A stretch of 64,000 nt of DNA from Labia minor (Eukaryota > Arthropoda > Insecta > Dermaptera > Spongiphoridae). The position numbers and the translations under genes were made by a program. Shown here in pieces: positions 10,643 through 23,279 of this stretch. Each line of letters begins with the position of its first letter. The first letter of the stretch is position 1. Location of the stretch: positions 11,390,225-11,454,224 of the forward strand of contig OY720347.1 of assembly GCA_963082975.1 (NCBI GenBank), written 5' to 3'. Under the pieces are notes generated by a model, which saw nothing but the letters and a program-made list of their open reading frames with translations, was not told the DNA's origin and made no database searches.

Positions 10643-13448
10643 ATGGACTATAATAATAAATTATTATACAGAGTGATAACCAATTATACAGGTGATGAAT
10701 TGTTTAATTTATAATATTATTACTTTTTTTTTCTAAATAAATTATTTTTTCTTCTATTTATGCAAATATCTTGATAACAAAAACATTTTCAAATGTAATT
10801 TATTAATTTTCTATCATTATAGATAGTTTAGGTATTTTTTATTGTGATAATCGTGATGTATTCATACGTCCAATTCAACATCAACAACCACAATCATATC
10901 AACAACCTGACATCTCTTTTATATTGAAACCTAATATATATCATCATCCTGGCACAAATTATACACGAATCGTTTATGATTTGGTACAAATTCAAAATCA
11001 ACGTTGTCATATTGAAACAGAAATTCCATCCGAATTTTTACAGAGTGCCCAGGCAAAATTAATCGGACAAAAACAATGTCCAGCAGCTTTTAATACCAAC
11101 ACACCACTCCCGTTGTGTTTCCCTACGAATTTTCCAAACTTAGATTCGAAAGAAAGAACATCTTCAGGTAAAATTGAACAACATCAACATTTGTAAAAAA
11201 TAAAATTCCTTTAAAAATGAAGACTTTTAATTTCTTTTCTAATTTTTTTGAAATCAATTTTTAGGTAATTGTTTACAAAACAGGAAGTTTCAGGGATTTG
11301 AATGAAACTTTGCCAGTGGATTTATTTTTTAATTCCAAAGAAACTTTCCTCATGCAATATTTCTCGTTTACGAGATAAATAAAGATTTTTTAAGTTTGAC
11401 AAATAAGCTGGTTATGAACGTTGAAATGTATAGCCATTAAGTAATGTTTTATTGACTAATTCACTAATTATTCATTTATTTTCGGTTCTTTCGGTTCGTT
11501 TTGGATATAGAAAAATTATTTAATTAATTATTTTTTTAATTTTCATATATCCAAACTGAACTAAAAAAAACTACAGACTGGAGCACTCTTCTGGTCAAAT
11601 GAATAAAACATGATAGATAAATAGAATGTAAATGGATTTATATGTAAATTTTAATAATTTTTATCTCGAAAACTAGAATAGAGGGAGAATTATTGCATAA
11701 GGAAAGATTCTTTGGAATTAAAAAAGAAATCATCTGGCAAGGTTCATCCAAATCCCTGAAGTTTCCCGTTTTGTAAACAATACCAATTTTTACTTAATAA
11801 AATTTATAAAAAAAATTTAAAAATTTATTTTTTTAAATTATAAATATTGAATTTTTGATGAATTTGACAAATTTACTATAATTTTAAAAAATATTTTTGT
11901 TACAATCCAAATTCTTCAAACAAATATAAATATCTAAAGACAGGACATACGAACGCATTTTATTGTAAATATTTATCAAAATTTCACTTATATTTAAATT
12001 TCTCTCAATTGATAAATTGATTTTTTATCATAAATTTCATTTTATTTAATCTATTCTTATAATACTATTTATTCATCAGCTGTTCCAGGACCTTTTTCTA
12101 TTAATAATTCTAAAATTGATTATAATCATCCAAATTCAACAATTCATGTATGCATTCCTTCGAGTTGTTTGCAATCAGCTCAAGAACAAGCATATTCAAG
12201 TGAGTGTTTATTATTATTAAAATATACTTACAGAGAGTAATATTTAGGTAGGAAAATATTTATTTTTTTTTTAAATTGGTTTTCGGGATTATTATTATCT
12301 AGAACAGAGGTTCCCAAAGTGGTCTATTTCGACCTCTAGGGGTCGATTTAGACCTGCAAGGGGTCTACGGCAGCGAATAACAAATTTGGGGGTCCATGAA
12401 ATGAAAATGGGGGTTTATGGGGGTCTACATTGGCTTTTGAAACGTTTTTTTATTTTTTTTCAATATGTCTCTAAAAAAAAAAGATAAATCACTTTTCCGA
12501 CATGGCTTTTGAAACATTTTTGATTTTTCAATAAAAATAAGGGGTAAAATTTTTTTATAAAAAATCAAAATCCATTTAGGCGGTCTACCCAAAACCGAAA
12601 AACATGGCAAGGACACAAGAAGGTTTGGGAACCTATGATCTAGAACAGTGATTCTCAACCTTTTATTTACCGCGGCACACTTTTAAATGTTTAAAAATTT
12701 GGCGGCACACAGAGAAAAAGATAAGTGTAAAATTTTACCATATTGAAAAAAGTGGTCCGAAAAACGGTTTACCTTTTTTTTATTTAAAAAATTTAGAAAA
12801 AAAACTTTAGTTCTGCGGCACAGTGGTTGAGAATCACTGATCTAGATTAAAGTTTAATTGTCTCTATTCTAAAAATTCGAATAATATTAATATTAAAATA
12901 TCTTTTATTAGGTTCTAATGAAGGCTACAATAATAATAACACTAATAATTTAAATAAATCATTGAATTTATGCATTCCAGTTTTTAGTCAAGACCCTAAA
13001 ATGAAAAACGACCAAAAAATGAACATAAGTAACTGTAATAAAATTATGCTTAATTATTTTTTTTGATTTTTAATTCATTTAATACAATTTGAAATCTTTC
13101 CAATAATATGTTTCTGTTCAGATAAGAACTTTAACAATTCTAATTTACCAAAAAAAATATGCATACCAATTTGTTTGAAACAAACTCTTGGGGGGAAGCC
13201 AACAACAGGTAAGTATATATTAGAAGTATATATAATATAAGCATCTACAATTATCTACACATATATTTTTTTTCTAAAACGAATGTTCTATTGAAGGAGT
13301 GGTCAACATTTTTATGTATAAGATCTACTTTTTACTATCTCGCCAGAGATAGTATTGAGATCACGAAAATTTTCAATGTTGAGATTTTGATGTTTTTATA
13401 CGTTTTGAAGGTTCCTGAATCATTTTCACTAAGGTTAAGAAAAATGTC

Positions 13449-13487
<39 letters not shown>

Positions 13488-16400
13488 AGACAAAATTAAA
13501 AATAAAGATATATGTTTGATGGTTTTTCACATGATTTCAAATTGTATAAAACTGCTATATATAGATTTTCAGCTTGATTGAATCGCTGAAAGTACCGGAA
13601 TTAATTTTTTAACACTGCAAATCACGTGACGTGGTGCCTCAACACGCGCTGGTTTAATAAATATTATTTAAATTTTAATTTATAATTTATAATTAATTTA
13701 ATTTAATTTAAATATAATATTCAAATTGCAAGATAGTCGAGTGGAGACAGTCCAGCTTATTTTTCTTAAAATTGTGCCACGATCAATGATCGACTAAAAT
13801 TGATCTTCCAATCGATTTGTTGGCCACCCTTGCTCGATTGGAATAGAAAATATGCCAAATTTATCAAAAAATACTTACATTTTGTACGCAATTATTTATG
13901 ATCAGACGAACATTAGCAAATCATTCAAATCATTTAAATTTTAGGAATTAATGATACGAAAAATCAACAACCATATCTTCCAAGAAATCTTCTAAAGGAA
14001 ATTGATGATAATGATAAAAAGGATTGTTTAAATCCAACTTGTGCACATCATTCACAGAAAAATATTAATGTAATGAATTTATATCTACATATATATATAT
14101 CTACGAGGGTGGGGTGAAAAGTTTCCGGCCTGACCAAGAAAAACGATGTTTTTAAATTTTTTTTTTTTTGTTTATTTTTCAATATAATCTCCATCAACAC
14201 TGATACGTTTCTCATAACGGTGTTCTAATTAATTTAACTAATTTAATTAATTAATTAATAGATTAAATTAAATTTAATTTAATTTAAGTTATCAACAGTT
14301 ATGAATCGACGCAAAAATTCCTTTGGATTACGCCTACAGCGCCAAATTGTGGGTAGAAATGGTTTTTGGTCTAACGTTAGCAAACGCGGCACCCACGTTG
14401 CACACAGCTTCCCATATTCAAATGGTTGTTCAAAATATTTCGTACACGTTCAGCTGACATCGTACAGGTCTCAGCTATCTTGAATGTTGAAAAATAAAGC
14501 AAAAAAAAAATTAAAAACATCATTTTTCTTGGTCAGGCCGAAAACTTTTCACCCCACCCTCGTATATATATTATTTAATTTTATGATATATGTCGATTCC
14601 AATATTATTATTATTATTATTATTATTATGTGTTTATTAATATAGGTATATACTATATACCAGTGGTTCGCAAAGTTTGGGTCGCGACCCGGTTACCGTG
14701 TCGCAGAAAAATTTTACCGGGTCGCGAAAAAATTTTACAAATTCTTATTATTTTTTTACATCATTAGAATCACAAAAAATATTTTTTTCTTATTATTTTT
14801 TACATCATTAGAAACAATATTACTTCTATTTTTCTTGTATAATTATTTTGTAATTTTTTGTATAAAATAAACAATTTGAAAATTATTATATTAATTTTTT
14901 AATTACTTTTATTTTTATTATATAATTATTTTGCAATTTTTGTGTATGAAATAAACAACTTGATTTTTATTGAAAAATAAAAATTTGTGTTCTAAATAAA
15001 TGTTTTTTTTAATGAAGTGGGTGGCAACAAATTTTAAGACCTCGAACCGGGTCGCGGTCAAAAAAGTTTGGGAAACACTGCTATATACTACCTGTAGTAG
15101 ATAAATTTTCATATAGACAAATAATCTTTAAAGAATTATAAATTCTTTTAGTAAGAAATTTATTATTTATAAAACTATTGTTAATTAATCCAGCATTTTA
15201 GTTGTACCAATAACCGCAGAGAAATATTATTTATTATTATTATTTTTAAAAGTTGAATTAAAATGATTATCTTATCTTGGTTTTTATTTTTAGTTTAATT
15301 ACTCAATTATTAAAATTACTACTATATTTTAAGTAAAATATTTTCCGACAATGAATATAAAATTAATACTTTGTAAACTACCAATTCCGGTTACCGGATA
15401 TACACCAAAAGTTAATGAATTCATATACCAAATTTTATCAAAATCCGTTTGGCCGTTCAAGCTATACAAGTCTATACAGATAATTAATGGACAGACGGAC
15501 GGACAGACATTATGCTAAAAATACTTTTTTCTGATAACAAAATGCATGATTCGTGGAAATATGTTAAAATCTCCACATGTGAAATTTGGTATGAAAACAA
15601 TACCTTCCCTTCCTATCGTCGGTCGGTAAAAATAGGAGTATAGCTGTTCACATTTTATACCATGATTTTGCTTTTAAATAAACTAAACTATTAATTATAT
15701 ATAGGTATAGATATTCATTTGAAAAATTGTTATCATTGTTTTTCATTTTTTTTCAACTAACAGAGCCTAATAAATAAATAAATTAATTAATTCAATAAAT
15801 TAATTCAAAAATTTAAATTCAATTTTTTAATGATCAAATGAAAAAATACTGATTGCTCTAATAATTTTTATAATTAAAATAATTTAAATGATGCATAAAA
15901 GATATTAATTATTAATATTAATATTTTTAATCAGTTGGATAACAATCGAAAAATGAATTGGAATCCGCCAATACGACCGGTAAAGGCTTTCTTTCCCAAG
16001 AGGAATTTATCCAATCAAAAGTGCACTTGTTTGGACAGGATAAACCGCGAACAAACACAACATCCAACACAAACTCCTCAAATTACTGAAAACAGACATG
16101 TTTGTAGAAACAACCAATGCCCAAAGGTTTTTATATTAATTAAAGGAAAAAATTTCTTATTACATTCAACAAATTAATATTATTAGATAAACTTGTGTTG
16201 CTCCATAATTTGTAAAATTTATTTGTTCTTTTTAGCGTTCAATGAAAATAAAAGATGCAGATTTTTCTGTCCAAATTCAAGAACCAATTCAATCACCTTG
16301 CTGTTCCATGCATGATCCAAAAATAATGTAAGTAAATTTAATTAAATCTATAAATTCATCTTTTCAAATCATATTGTTTTTATATAAAATTTATAGTAAA

Positions 16401-17775
16401 AAGAAAAATGATATCAAATATTAATATTAAATTTATTTAAAAAAATTTTCATATGTTGGTGAATTTATAGATGCTAAAAATGAATAATAGAGTGAACACT
16501 GTATATAAGCAACTCATTTGAATCAATTTCAATAAAAGTTTTTTATTGGAAAAAGTTGCTTATAAGTAAAAAATCACAAAAATATTAATTACTTAATTAA
16601 CAGAAACTAACAGAAATTCTAATAACTATTCTTAACAGAAATTAACATCAATACTAGCAGAACAAAACACAAACATTTTTTTACAATTTGAGGTTATGTT
16701 GTTGTGAACAACTGTCAACCCAAATATTTAGTTTTTTTTAAAAAATAAACAGAGGTTCCTTATAAAGAATGTTGCTTATAGATAGGTTGCTTATTTAGAA
16801 CGTTCACTGTATTATATAAAATCATTTTCAAATGGTATTTCAAATTCATCCATTTGATTTTTAAATTTTCAGTAAACCAAATGAATTTGAAATAAAAATA
16901 AAAAAAGGGCAGTTAATTGGGGATGATGAGGGGGGAGTAGGTGTTTGTGTGCGATCTCTAGAAAGCTGCCCTTGCCCCAAAAAAGAACTCAAACCAGAAC
17001 CTTTACCTGTACTTAAGAATTTTAAATGTAAAATAGATACAACTGATTCTTCTTCATCTTTTCAGGTATGGATAAATATTTTTTTTCATTAATTTATTTG
17101 GTTAATAGTAAAACAAAGAGATCATTATTTTTTCTATTATATTTAATTAAACAGATAAGCTCTGATAAAAGGCTTAATAAGTTTATTATTATTTTAGTTT
17201 AAAACCAATTTTTTTAATTAATTTTATTTTACAATTTAAAAAAAAATAAGAATAAAAATAGTAATAATTTCAAATTAAGTTTTAAAAAAGACATTGTGAC
17301 ATTTTATCAATTGTCTATGGATAGGGTGGCCATATTTCGAAAACACCAAACCGGGACAAACCGTTTACGAAATGTTCTAAATGTTTAAAAAAACTGGCTG
17401 TCCCGAAGACTTTTTCTGGGACGGGAATTATTAACTTTATTCAAATCATCGACATCATTTTTTTATTTTTTTCAATATTTAATAATAACAAAACAAAATT
17501 TTAAAAAAATGAAGCTAGTTACAAATTAATAATTTTGGCAATTTGTAAGTAACTTTTAATACTACAGACATCACACACATACGACGGAAATTATATATAT
17601 TGATTAATTGTACAAATAATAGACCATAATTGGATATTGATTAGGCATTTCACCCAATCTTTAAAATAATTTACTTTTTTTAAATTTTTTATAGAATGAA
17701 TCTGAAAAGGATTTAAATTTGGAAATTAAAAACGAAAAAATTTTAAAAGAAGAAAATGAGTCTGAGAATAAATAA
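10643..17775 (+). CDS. Unrecognised Cys/Pro/Asn-rich protein, 10 exons, 466 aa
   Basis: Exons 10643-10691, 10823-11167, 12080-12199, 12912-13028, 13122-13208, 13945-14069, 15935-16126, 16236-16327, 16873-17065 and 17695-17775 join in one frame (1401 nt) with GT-AG introns and matching phases, ending at TAA 17773-17775. I do not recognise the family. It has about 21 Cys, many in short motifs: CIPSSC, LCIPVF, ICIPICL, CTC, QCP, SPCC, SCPCPKK. Exon 2 has EIPSEFLQSAQ and exon 3 has CIPSSCLQSAQ, so these are internal repeats. The acidic-lysine C-terminus looks disordered. There is no clear membrane segment. Exon 1 is the least certain part. An in-frame ATG at 10532 opens a signal-peptide-like hydrophobic stretch but meets TGA before 10643, so a different first exon is possible. 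The consistent phases over nine junctions argue strongly for a real gene; function is unknown. Confidence 0.75.
11268..11781. mobile_element. Foldback element in intron 2 of the Cys-rich gene
   Basis: The ends attgtttacaaaacaggaag and cccgttttgtaaacaat are inverted, and the inversion continues through tttcagggatttg and caaatccctgaa. It continues deeper as cattaagtaatg...ttcggtt and matching right-hand sequence. There is no ORF. A second copy is at 30475-31193. Confidence 0.8.
12305..12637. mobile_element. hAT-type MITE, first of a back-to-back pair
   Basis: Ends cagaggttcccaaag and tttgggaacctatg. The 8-bp target atctagaa is present at 12297-12304 and again at 12638-12645. It lies in intron 3 of the Cys-rich gene. 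Confidence 0.85.
12646..12839. mobile_element. hAT-type MITE, second of a back-to-back pair
   Basis: Ends cagtgattctcaacc and ggttgagaatcactg are perfect inverted repeats. Flanks are atctagaa (12638-12645) and atctagat (12840-12847). It belongs to the family of the split copy at 38612-40045. Confidence 0.88.
13334..13756 (+). mobile_element. Family E (HINE-like) element, copy 1
   Basis: Begins with the small palindrome actatctcgccagagatagt and has a central (GT)n run at 13447-13471. It ends in the gagatagtcgagtgga block (here aagatagtcgag) and a tccagcttat terminus. It is shortened relative to the copy at 29178 (the caagattacgcaaaaacgg block is missing). It lies in intron 5 of the Cys-rich gene. 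Confidence 0.8.
14104..14562 (-). mobile_element. Mariner-derived MITE (family I), copy 1
   Basis: Long inverted ends (cgagggtggggtgaaaagtt, and aacttttcaccccaccctcg) extend over about 60 bp and are flanked by TA. The minus strand keeps mariner pieces: MSAERVRNILNNHLNMG and LCATWVPRLLTLDQK near one end, RYEKRISVDGDYIEK at the other. The middle of the transposase is gone. It lies in intron 6 of the Cys-rich gene. Confidence 0.85.
14661..15080. mobile_element. hAT-type MITE with perfect target duplication
   Basis: Ends cagtggttcgcaaagtttgg and aaagtttgggaaacactg. The 8-bp duplication ctatatac is identical on both sides (14653-14660, 15081-15088). The interior contains gggtcgcgacccgg and ccgggtcgcgg, also inverted. 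It lies in intron 6 of the Cys-rich gene. Confidence 0.92.
15285..15640 (+). mobile_element. Family D element, truncated copy in intron 6
   Basis: Contains aaaatccgtttggccgttca, the run gacagacggacggacagac, and the end ctatcgtcggtcggtaaaa. The left gtggccaggc block and the TGACGTCA core are missing. Confidence 0.75.
16491..16808. mobile_element. MITE with agtgaac termini in intron 8
   Basis: The left end agtgaacactgtatataagc and the right end gcttatttagaacgttcact are imperfect inverted repeats. Internal runs of gttgcttata repeat the theme on both sides. Probably Tc1/mariner-type by the atataagcaac signature; the superfamily is not certain. Confidence 0.6.
17331..17430. mobile_element. Possible hAT-type MITE fragment in intron 9
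   Basis: atagggtggccatatttcga with aaaccgggacaaac and later ctgtcccgaagac resembles the end of a common arthropod hAT non-autonomous element. The second terminus is not visible. Confidence 0.35.
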
Positions 17776-18479
17776 AATTGTTTTTTTTCTTAATTTTAAA
17801 AATAATTAAACATTTTTAATTTTGAAAATTTAATTAAAAAAACAAACAATTCCGTCATTTTATAGCATTAAATAATTTAATTTAAGTATATATAAAATTG
17901 AAGTAATAATATGATGCAATTGTCTATAACTGTCTTTTTCTTTTATTATGAATTTTTATTTTTAAAAATTATTTGATAATAGGAAAAAAATAATTAATCG
18001 ATATTTTTATATTTTGTCCTGTGAAAAATAGATTCGAAAACAAAATTTTTATTAATTAATCAAAATCGTTCGGCCCTTCTAAATATAAGATACGCGCCGT
18101 AAAATGTTTTTAACTATATACTTATATATCAATATATATATTACCTATTTAAACAAATAATTTTATTAGTAAGTGCTGCTACCTAATGAGGATTATTTAA
18201 ACCTAATCCAAATCAATTGATTGATTAGTGGTGCCATCTACTTATGTTCTATTGAATTATTCGACTGTATTATATTTTCCCTCAAACACTTGAGAATTCT
18301 TTATCTGTGTTTATAATATAAATATCCTGTAACAATCGAAAAGAAAGAATGAAGAGAAGAAATGGAATCAAAAATATAAAATATTTTAATTTTGATTATG
18401 TATATATATATATATATATATATTAATTCTAATTTAATAATGAATAAAATTATTTAAAATTTTTATTTTAAGTTGTAAC
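17776..18479. other. AT-rich 3' flank of the Cys-rich gene
   Basis: Poly-A/T-rich sequence with a (TA)n run near 18402-18422. No clear polyadenylation signal or repeat family was recognised. Confidence 0.4.
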
Positions 18480-19285
18480 AGGTGCTTGCATGTGATTTGA
18501 TTATCGACATAATATGTATGATATATAATATATGTATATTATATTGGTTAAGATGCGACGTGAGTTATTCAGTATATACAGACGCTAATCTTTGAACACT
18601 CAAAATTGCATTTTAGACATTCATTACTTTTATTGTTTGATTTTAAGAAATCTGCTGCCGAAACTTATGATGATGTTAATGACAAAGAACGACTTACAGG
18701 ACCAAAAAATTTCGAAGACAATGAATTGCAAGCTTAACAGTTGACGAATCAACTGTTTCGAGACAATTACATGCAATGGGAAAGATCCAAAATGAGGAAA
18801 AATGATTCTCATACGAATTGACTAAAAATTTCAACATTGCAATACGGGCTGCTGCTAAAACCTGATGAAACTGTAACTCCAGATGTCTACCGACGTCAAC
18901 TGAACAAATTGAACGACGTATTGTTGCCAAAAAGGCCAATAATAGCGAGTAACAGACGCAAAGTTATCCTCTTGCATAACAACTCTCGACACATTGTAAG
19001 AGTTATTAAGAATAGACTATTTCGAATGGAAAATTCATCCGCACCCAGCATACTCACCAGATATGCGACATCTGATTTTCAATCACAAGTATGAAAATGG
19101 ATCGATGATTGGATCGTTGTCAAACCACATCGTTCTTTTGACACAGTATTTCTATATTGCAAGAAATTTGGGAAAAATTTGAAGAAAATGAAAGAAAATA
19201 TTTGGATTAATATATATATTGTAACAATTTTTCTGAATAAATGCATATTTAAAATAAAAAAAAAATAGAATACATGCAAGCACTT
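18480..19285 (+). mobile_element. Decayed mariner
   Basis: Ends aggtgcttgcatgt and acatgcaagcactt are inverted. The plus strand holds broken mariner transposase: ERLTGPKNFEDNELQ, LTVDESTVSRQLHAMGKIQ, then VYRRQLNKLNDVLLPKRP and RRKVILLHNNSRHIV. HNN replaces the usual HDN, so the second catalytic Asp is lost. Stops interrupt the frame and the DETW region is deleted. Confidence 0.8.
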
Positions 19286-19309
19286 AATATAATAACAAAA
19301 TTATTAAAA

Positions 19310-19535
19310 TTAAATTTTGGTTTAATAAATACTAAATAATAAAGACTAACGTGAGTATCAAATAAAAAGATAAAATATTAAATATTTAAATTAAATTTAA
19401 AATTATTGAATATATAATATTTCAATTGATTTAGCATTTATTCAATGTAGAATAATAACGATCTATCTATTTATTTATTATATGATTTACATTTACTATA
19501 GCATAAAAAATAAGTAAATTCAGGAGGAATCAGAA
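19310..19535 (-). repeat. Family H repeat, inverted partial copy
   Basis: Reverse complement of sequence at 20340-20480 and 24290-24460, including atttattcaatgtagaataa, then gatctatctatttatttat, and agtaaattcagg. Confidence 0.7.
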
Positions 19536-19855
19536 GTACATAAACTAAGCATAATAGCAATATTATTTGTATATTTTTAGTGAAAAAATATTTTAATATG
19601 TTTCAAAAGTATTTAAATTTGATTTCTTTAGTGACATATATATATCAATTTAATTTTTTAAATATTGCATAGAAATATAGAGATTGAGAAAATAAAATGT
19701 GATATTATGTGTCATTTATTTATTTATCGTAAAATAAATTTTAAAAACAAGTAAAAAAATTTTATATAATGAGTAAATAGTAATATACTCTCTATTTGTA
19801 AATTATATTTATAAAATTAAATAAATAATTGTTCTATAAAATATATTTTGTAGAG

Positions 19856-20035
19856 TGTATATGGAATGTTGTGCGCGCACCCTCCCTCTTCCCTTCTTGT
19901 CCCTCTCCGCTGCTGCTTCGGCCGGCCACTGCTAGCAGGTGAGCGGAGTGGGGAGAGTCAGTCAACACTCACACAGCCAAGCAGCCAAGGAAGAGTGCGC
20001 TCGTCTTCTCGACGGAAATCAACCCTCTAGTGATA
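19856..20035. promoter_or_regulatory. GC-rich island, possible promoter
   Basis: About 180 bp of mixed composition in otherwise about 78% A+T DNA. It has cggccggccactgctagc, a block of ccctcttccc/ccctctccgc, and gagtcagtcaacactcacac, which contains an Inr-like TCAGT. No convincing ORF. It is flanked by inverted H repeats. A promoter is one reading; direction is unknown. Confidence 0.3.
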
Positions 20036-20156
20036 GACACTTACTAATCAAGAATTTAATTGAAAATTAATTTATTTTTATTAATTATGTATTAATTAAC
20101 TACTAACAATAAATTTTAGAAAAATATATATATATAATATTGCTATATAAAAAATT

Positions 20157-20760
20157 CCTATTTTCAGTAAACTATTTTTTCCATAAGTTTTTATTTTTTC
20201 TTATTCTTACTATACAAAATATTAACGAAAACAAAAAAAAAAAAAAAGAAATTCTAACAGTAGATTTAAGTGGGAGTTGTCGGGTCATGAAAAAGTACTG
20301 GAACACTTTCCGGTTCTGAAAAAAATGTAAATTTTATAATAGATAAATAGATAAATAGTTATTATTCTACATGGAATAAATGCTAAATCAATTGAAATAT
20401 TCTATATTCAATGATTTTTAATTTAAATATGTAATATTTGATCTTTTTATTTGATATTCTCGTTAGTCTTTATTAAAGCTATTAGTGAAGAGAGAGAAGA
20501 GAGATGTATTTTAAAAATAATAAAATTATTATTAGTAAATTCCTTAATAGTCAAATGACAAGAATTTAATTCAAGCCCATTGAATATTAATTATTACAAT
20601 AGTTTCATTTGATATATTAATAGAAAATAATTCTTCCCTTCTTCATACGCTTTCGAGTAAGTATTTTTTTATTTATTTAATGAATCTTTTATCTTGAAAT
20701 CCTATTATTATGTATTTTTTTGTATTTTTTGATATTAACTAACTTAAAGAAATTATCTAT
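20157..20760 (+). repeat. Family H direct repeat, copy 1 (empty site)
   Basis: Matches 24064-24716 plus 25303-25400. Shared phrases include cctattttcagtaaactatt-type sequence, ctggaacactttccggttct, gaagagagagaagagagatg and ttcccttcttcatacgct. At 20711-20730 the sequence tgtattttttt/gtatttttt is uninterrupted where copy 2 carries family E. Confidence 0.8.
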
Positions 20761-20884
20761 TTTCCTTAAAATTAAACCAAAATTTGATTTTAATAATTTT
20801 GTTGTTCATTATCTTAAAAAAATATTTTTTAAATAATTTTATTCTTTATTAAATTATATTTAATATATAAGTTTATATATATAT

Positions 20885-21361
20885 TTGATGTTTTTAAACA
20901 TCTAGAAGATCTCTGTGTGTGTGTGTGTGTGCTCGTGTGTGTGTGTGTGTGAGTAGACAAGATTACGCAAAAACGGTTTGAGCTAGAATCATGAAATTTG
21001 GTACGCGGACATTAATCAAAATTCGTAGTTTTCTATCAACTTTTGAGAAATGTATCTCAACCGGAAGTGGGTCATTACCTACAACGTTTTGATTTTTTTC
21101 CTCTAAACTGACCGTAAAAATAAAGATATATGTTTGATAGTTTTTCACATGATTAAAAATTGTATAAAACTGCTATATATAGAATTTCAACTTGATTGTA
21201 TGTCTGAAAGTACCGGAATTAATATTTTAAATTTTTTTAACACGTTAACAGCCAAACACACGCTGGATTAATTTTAATTTATATTTAAATTAATTAAATT
21301 TAATTTAAATATAATATATGTTAATTAATCCAATTCTAATATGCGAGATAGTCGAGTGGAG
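20885..21361 (+). mobile_element. Family E element, copy 2, 5'-truncated
   Basis: Starts near the (GT)n run (20912-20952) and continues with gattacgcaaaaacggtttg, then the shared body to tgcgagatagtcgagtggag. Confidence 0.75.
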
Positions 21362-21840
21362 TTCATTTGTTCTCTTAAATTCATTCATTTCGATTGTTCT
21401 ATGATATTTACATTGTCTATTTACACTGAATTTTACATGTATATTATCATATAATAAATATATATACACAATACATAAATTCGATACTAGGTTCCCTTCT
21501 GCTTCTCTAGTTTTCTGATGAATTTATTCAAAATACCGTCTTCCTTTAAGTCCCTTAGTAATGGCCAAGTTCTTCCTCCCATACTCATATCCGTCTTATT
21601 CAGTTCCATAGCTCCTCGTCTATTTTGTCATTTATCCTCTTACATGTGCTCTGATAAGTTTCTATCTCTTATTTGTATGCTCTCTCTAAATCTCTAAATG
21701 TCTTAATGTTTGTGTAGTGAGATGCGTAGATTGATTCTCTTATGTTCCTCTTGAATGTTTTTTTGTGCAGTTCATGGATCCATGTTCCATCACCAAGAAA
21801 ATATCACCCTTTAAAAGATATAGTGTTAATTTAAAATTAG

Positions 21841-22394
21841 CTGGAGTGTCTCCACATGACTATCTCGCAATTTGAATTGGATTAAATAACATATATTATA
21901 TTTAAATTAAATTTAATTAATTATAAATTATAAATTAAAATTAATAAATATTATTTATTAAACCAGCGCATGATTGGCTCTTTATTGTTGGAACCACGTC
22001 ACGTGTTGGCGCGTGAGATTTGCAATGTTAAAAAATTAATTCTGGTACTTTCAGCGATTCAATCAAGCTGAAATTCTATATATAGCAGTTTTATACAATT
22101 TTTAATCATGTGAAAAATTATCAAACATATATCTTTATTTTTACGATCACTTTAGAGGAAAAAAATAAAAACGTTGTAGGTAATGACCCTCTTCTGGATG
22201 AGCTACATTTCTCAAAAGTTGATAGAAAACTACGAATTTTGAATAATGCCTGTATACCAAATTTCATTATTCTAGCTGAAACCGTTTTCGCATAATCTTG
22301 TCTACATACATACACACACACCTTCATAACGTATAAAAACACCAAAATCTCAACATCGAAAATTTTCGTGATCGCAATACTATCTCTAGATAGT
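21841..22394 (-). mobile_element. Family E element, copy 3
   Basis: Reverse copy. It runs from ctggagtgtctccacatgac and actatctcgcaatttg through ttgttggaaccacgtcacgt and ctatatatagcagttttata to actatctctagatagt. ORFs on both strands here are by-products of the repeat. Confidence 0.82.
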
Positions 22395-22650
22395 AATATT
22401 ATATAGTTTTCCACAATTTATATATCTAGTGTATATAGTGTGTAAATTAATCTTTAACGTGTCTAATTATTTCATTACTAAGCCTAAATTAAACCCTATT
22501 CGAATTATTTCGAATTAAACTCTTAACATTATTATTTTACACTATAAAGTATAAAAATAACGATAGGTATTTTTATTAAAGCTTTTGTGGTTTTTGTTAT
22601 AATTATTAAAAGGATTTTTATTTTTTATTTTAAAGAAGTTTATATATATA

Positions 22651-23160
22651 GTACCTGGTTCACTCAGCCGCGGCTCGGTACTTAAAACTAAATAATTATT
22701 CCTTATGAACTACGAATATTTAAAATTAAGATTATTATTTAAAATAAATAAATGAAAAAATATATGAAACAATTCCAAATAATATAAAAAAACATAAATA
22801 AAAAAAAATAGTCATAAAACATAAACGTATGTATTAATGCACCGAAAGACAGAAACGTATGGCCTGTAGATATAACATAATATATATTTCGTAATTTCAT
22901 TACAAATTTATGTTAAAATAAATATTTTTAATTTTATTTTATTTATAATATTTTGTATTTAATGAAGCGTTGTCTAGCGTTGTTTGCGCCATTTTTTAAA
23001 TTAAGAAAAAACTAACAAAGATGAAGGCTGAAACCAATACCGATTGATTTTTCTTTATAAATATTATCTATGGTATCCTTCGAGCTATTTAATATTTCAA
23101 AAATACAAATATTTATATATATATATATATACAATTTTTGCTAGTATAATAAGATAATGT
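22651..23160 (+). repeat. Family C repeat
   Basis: Contains acctggttcactcagccg, atagtcataaaacataaacg, atgcaccgaaagacag, atatttttaattttatttta, ttaaattaagaaaaaactaa and the end acaatttttgctagtataat. The TGACGTCA core is degraded in this copy. Confidence 0.75.
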
Positions 23161-23279
23161 ATATATATATATATATATATATATTATTATTATTAACATT
23201 AATATTTCTAAATTTTCATTCCTATCTCTTTTCTAATCAAAAATGTTTACATAGGGATTAAGGGTATAATATTTTAATT

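Noticed and set aside
13291..13581. 96-codon ORF in the plus strand
   Set aside because: It lies mostly within family E copy 1; the same frame with CVCVCVC reappears in other E copies (24648-24851).
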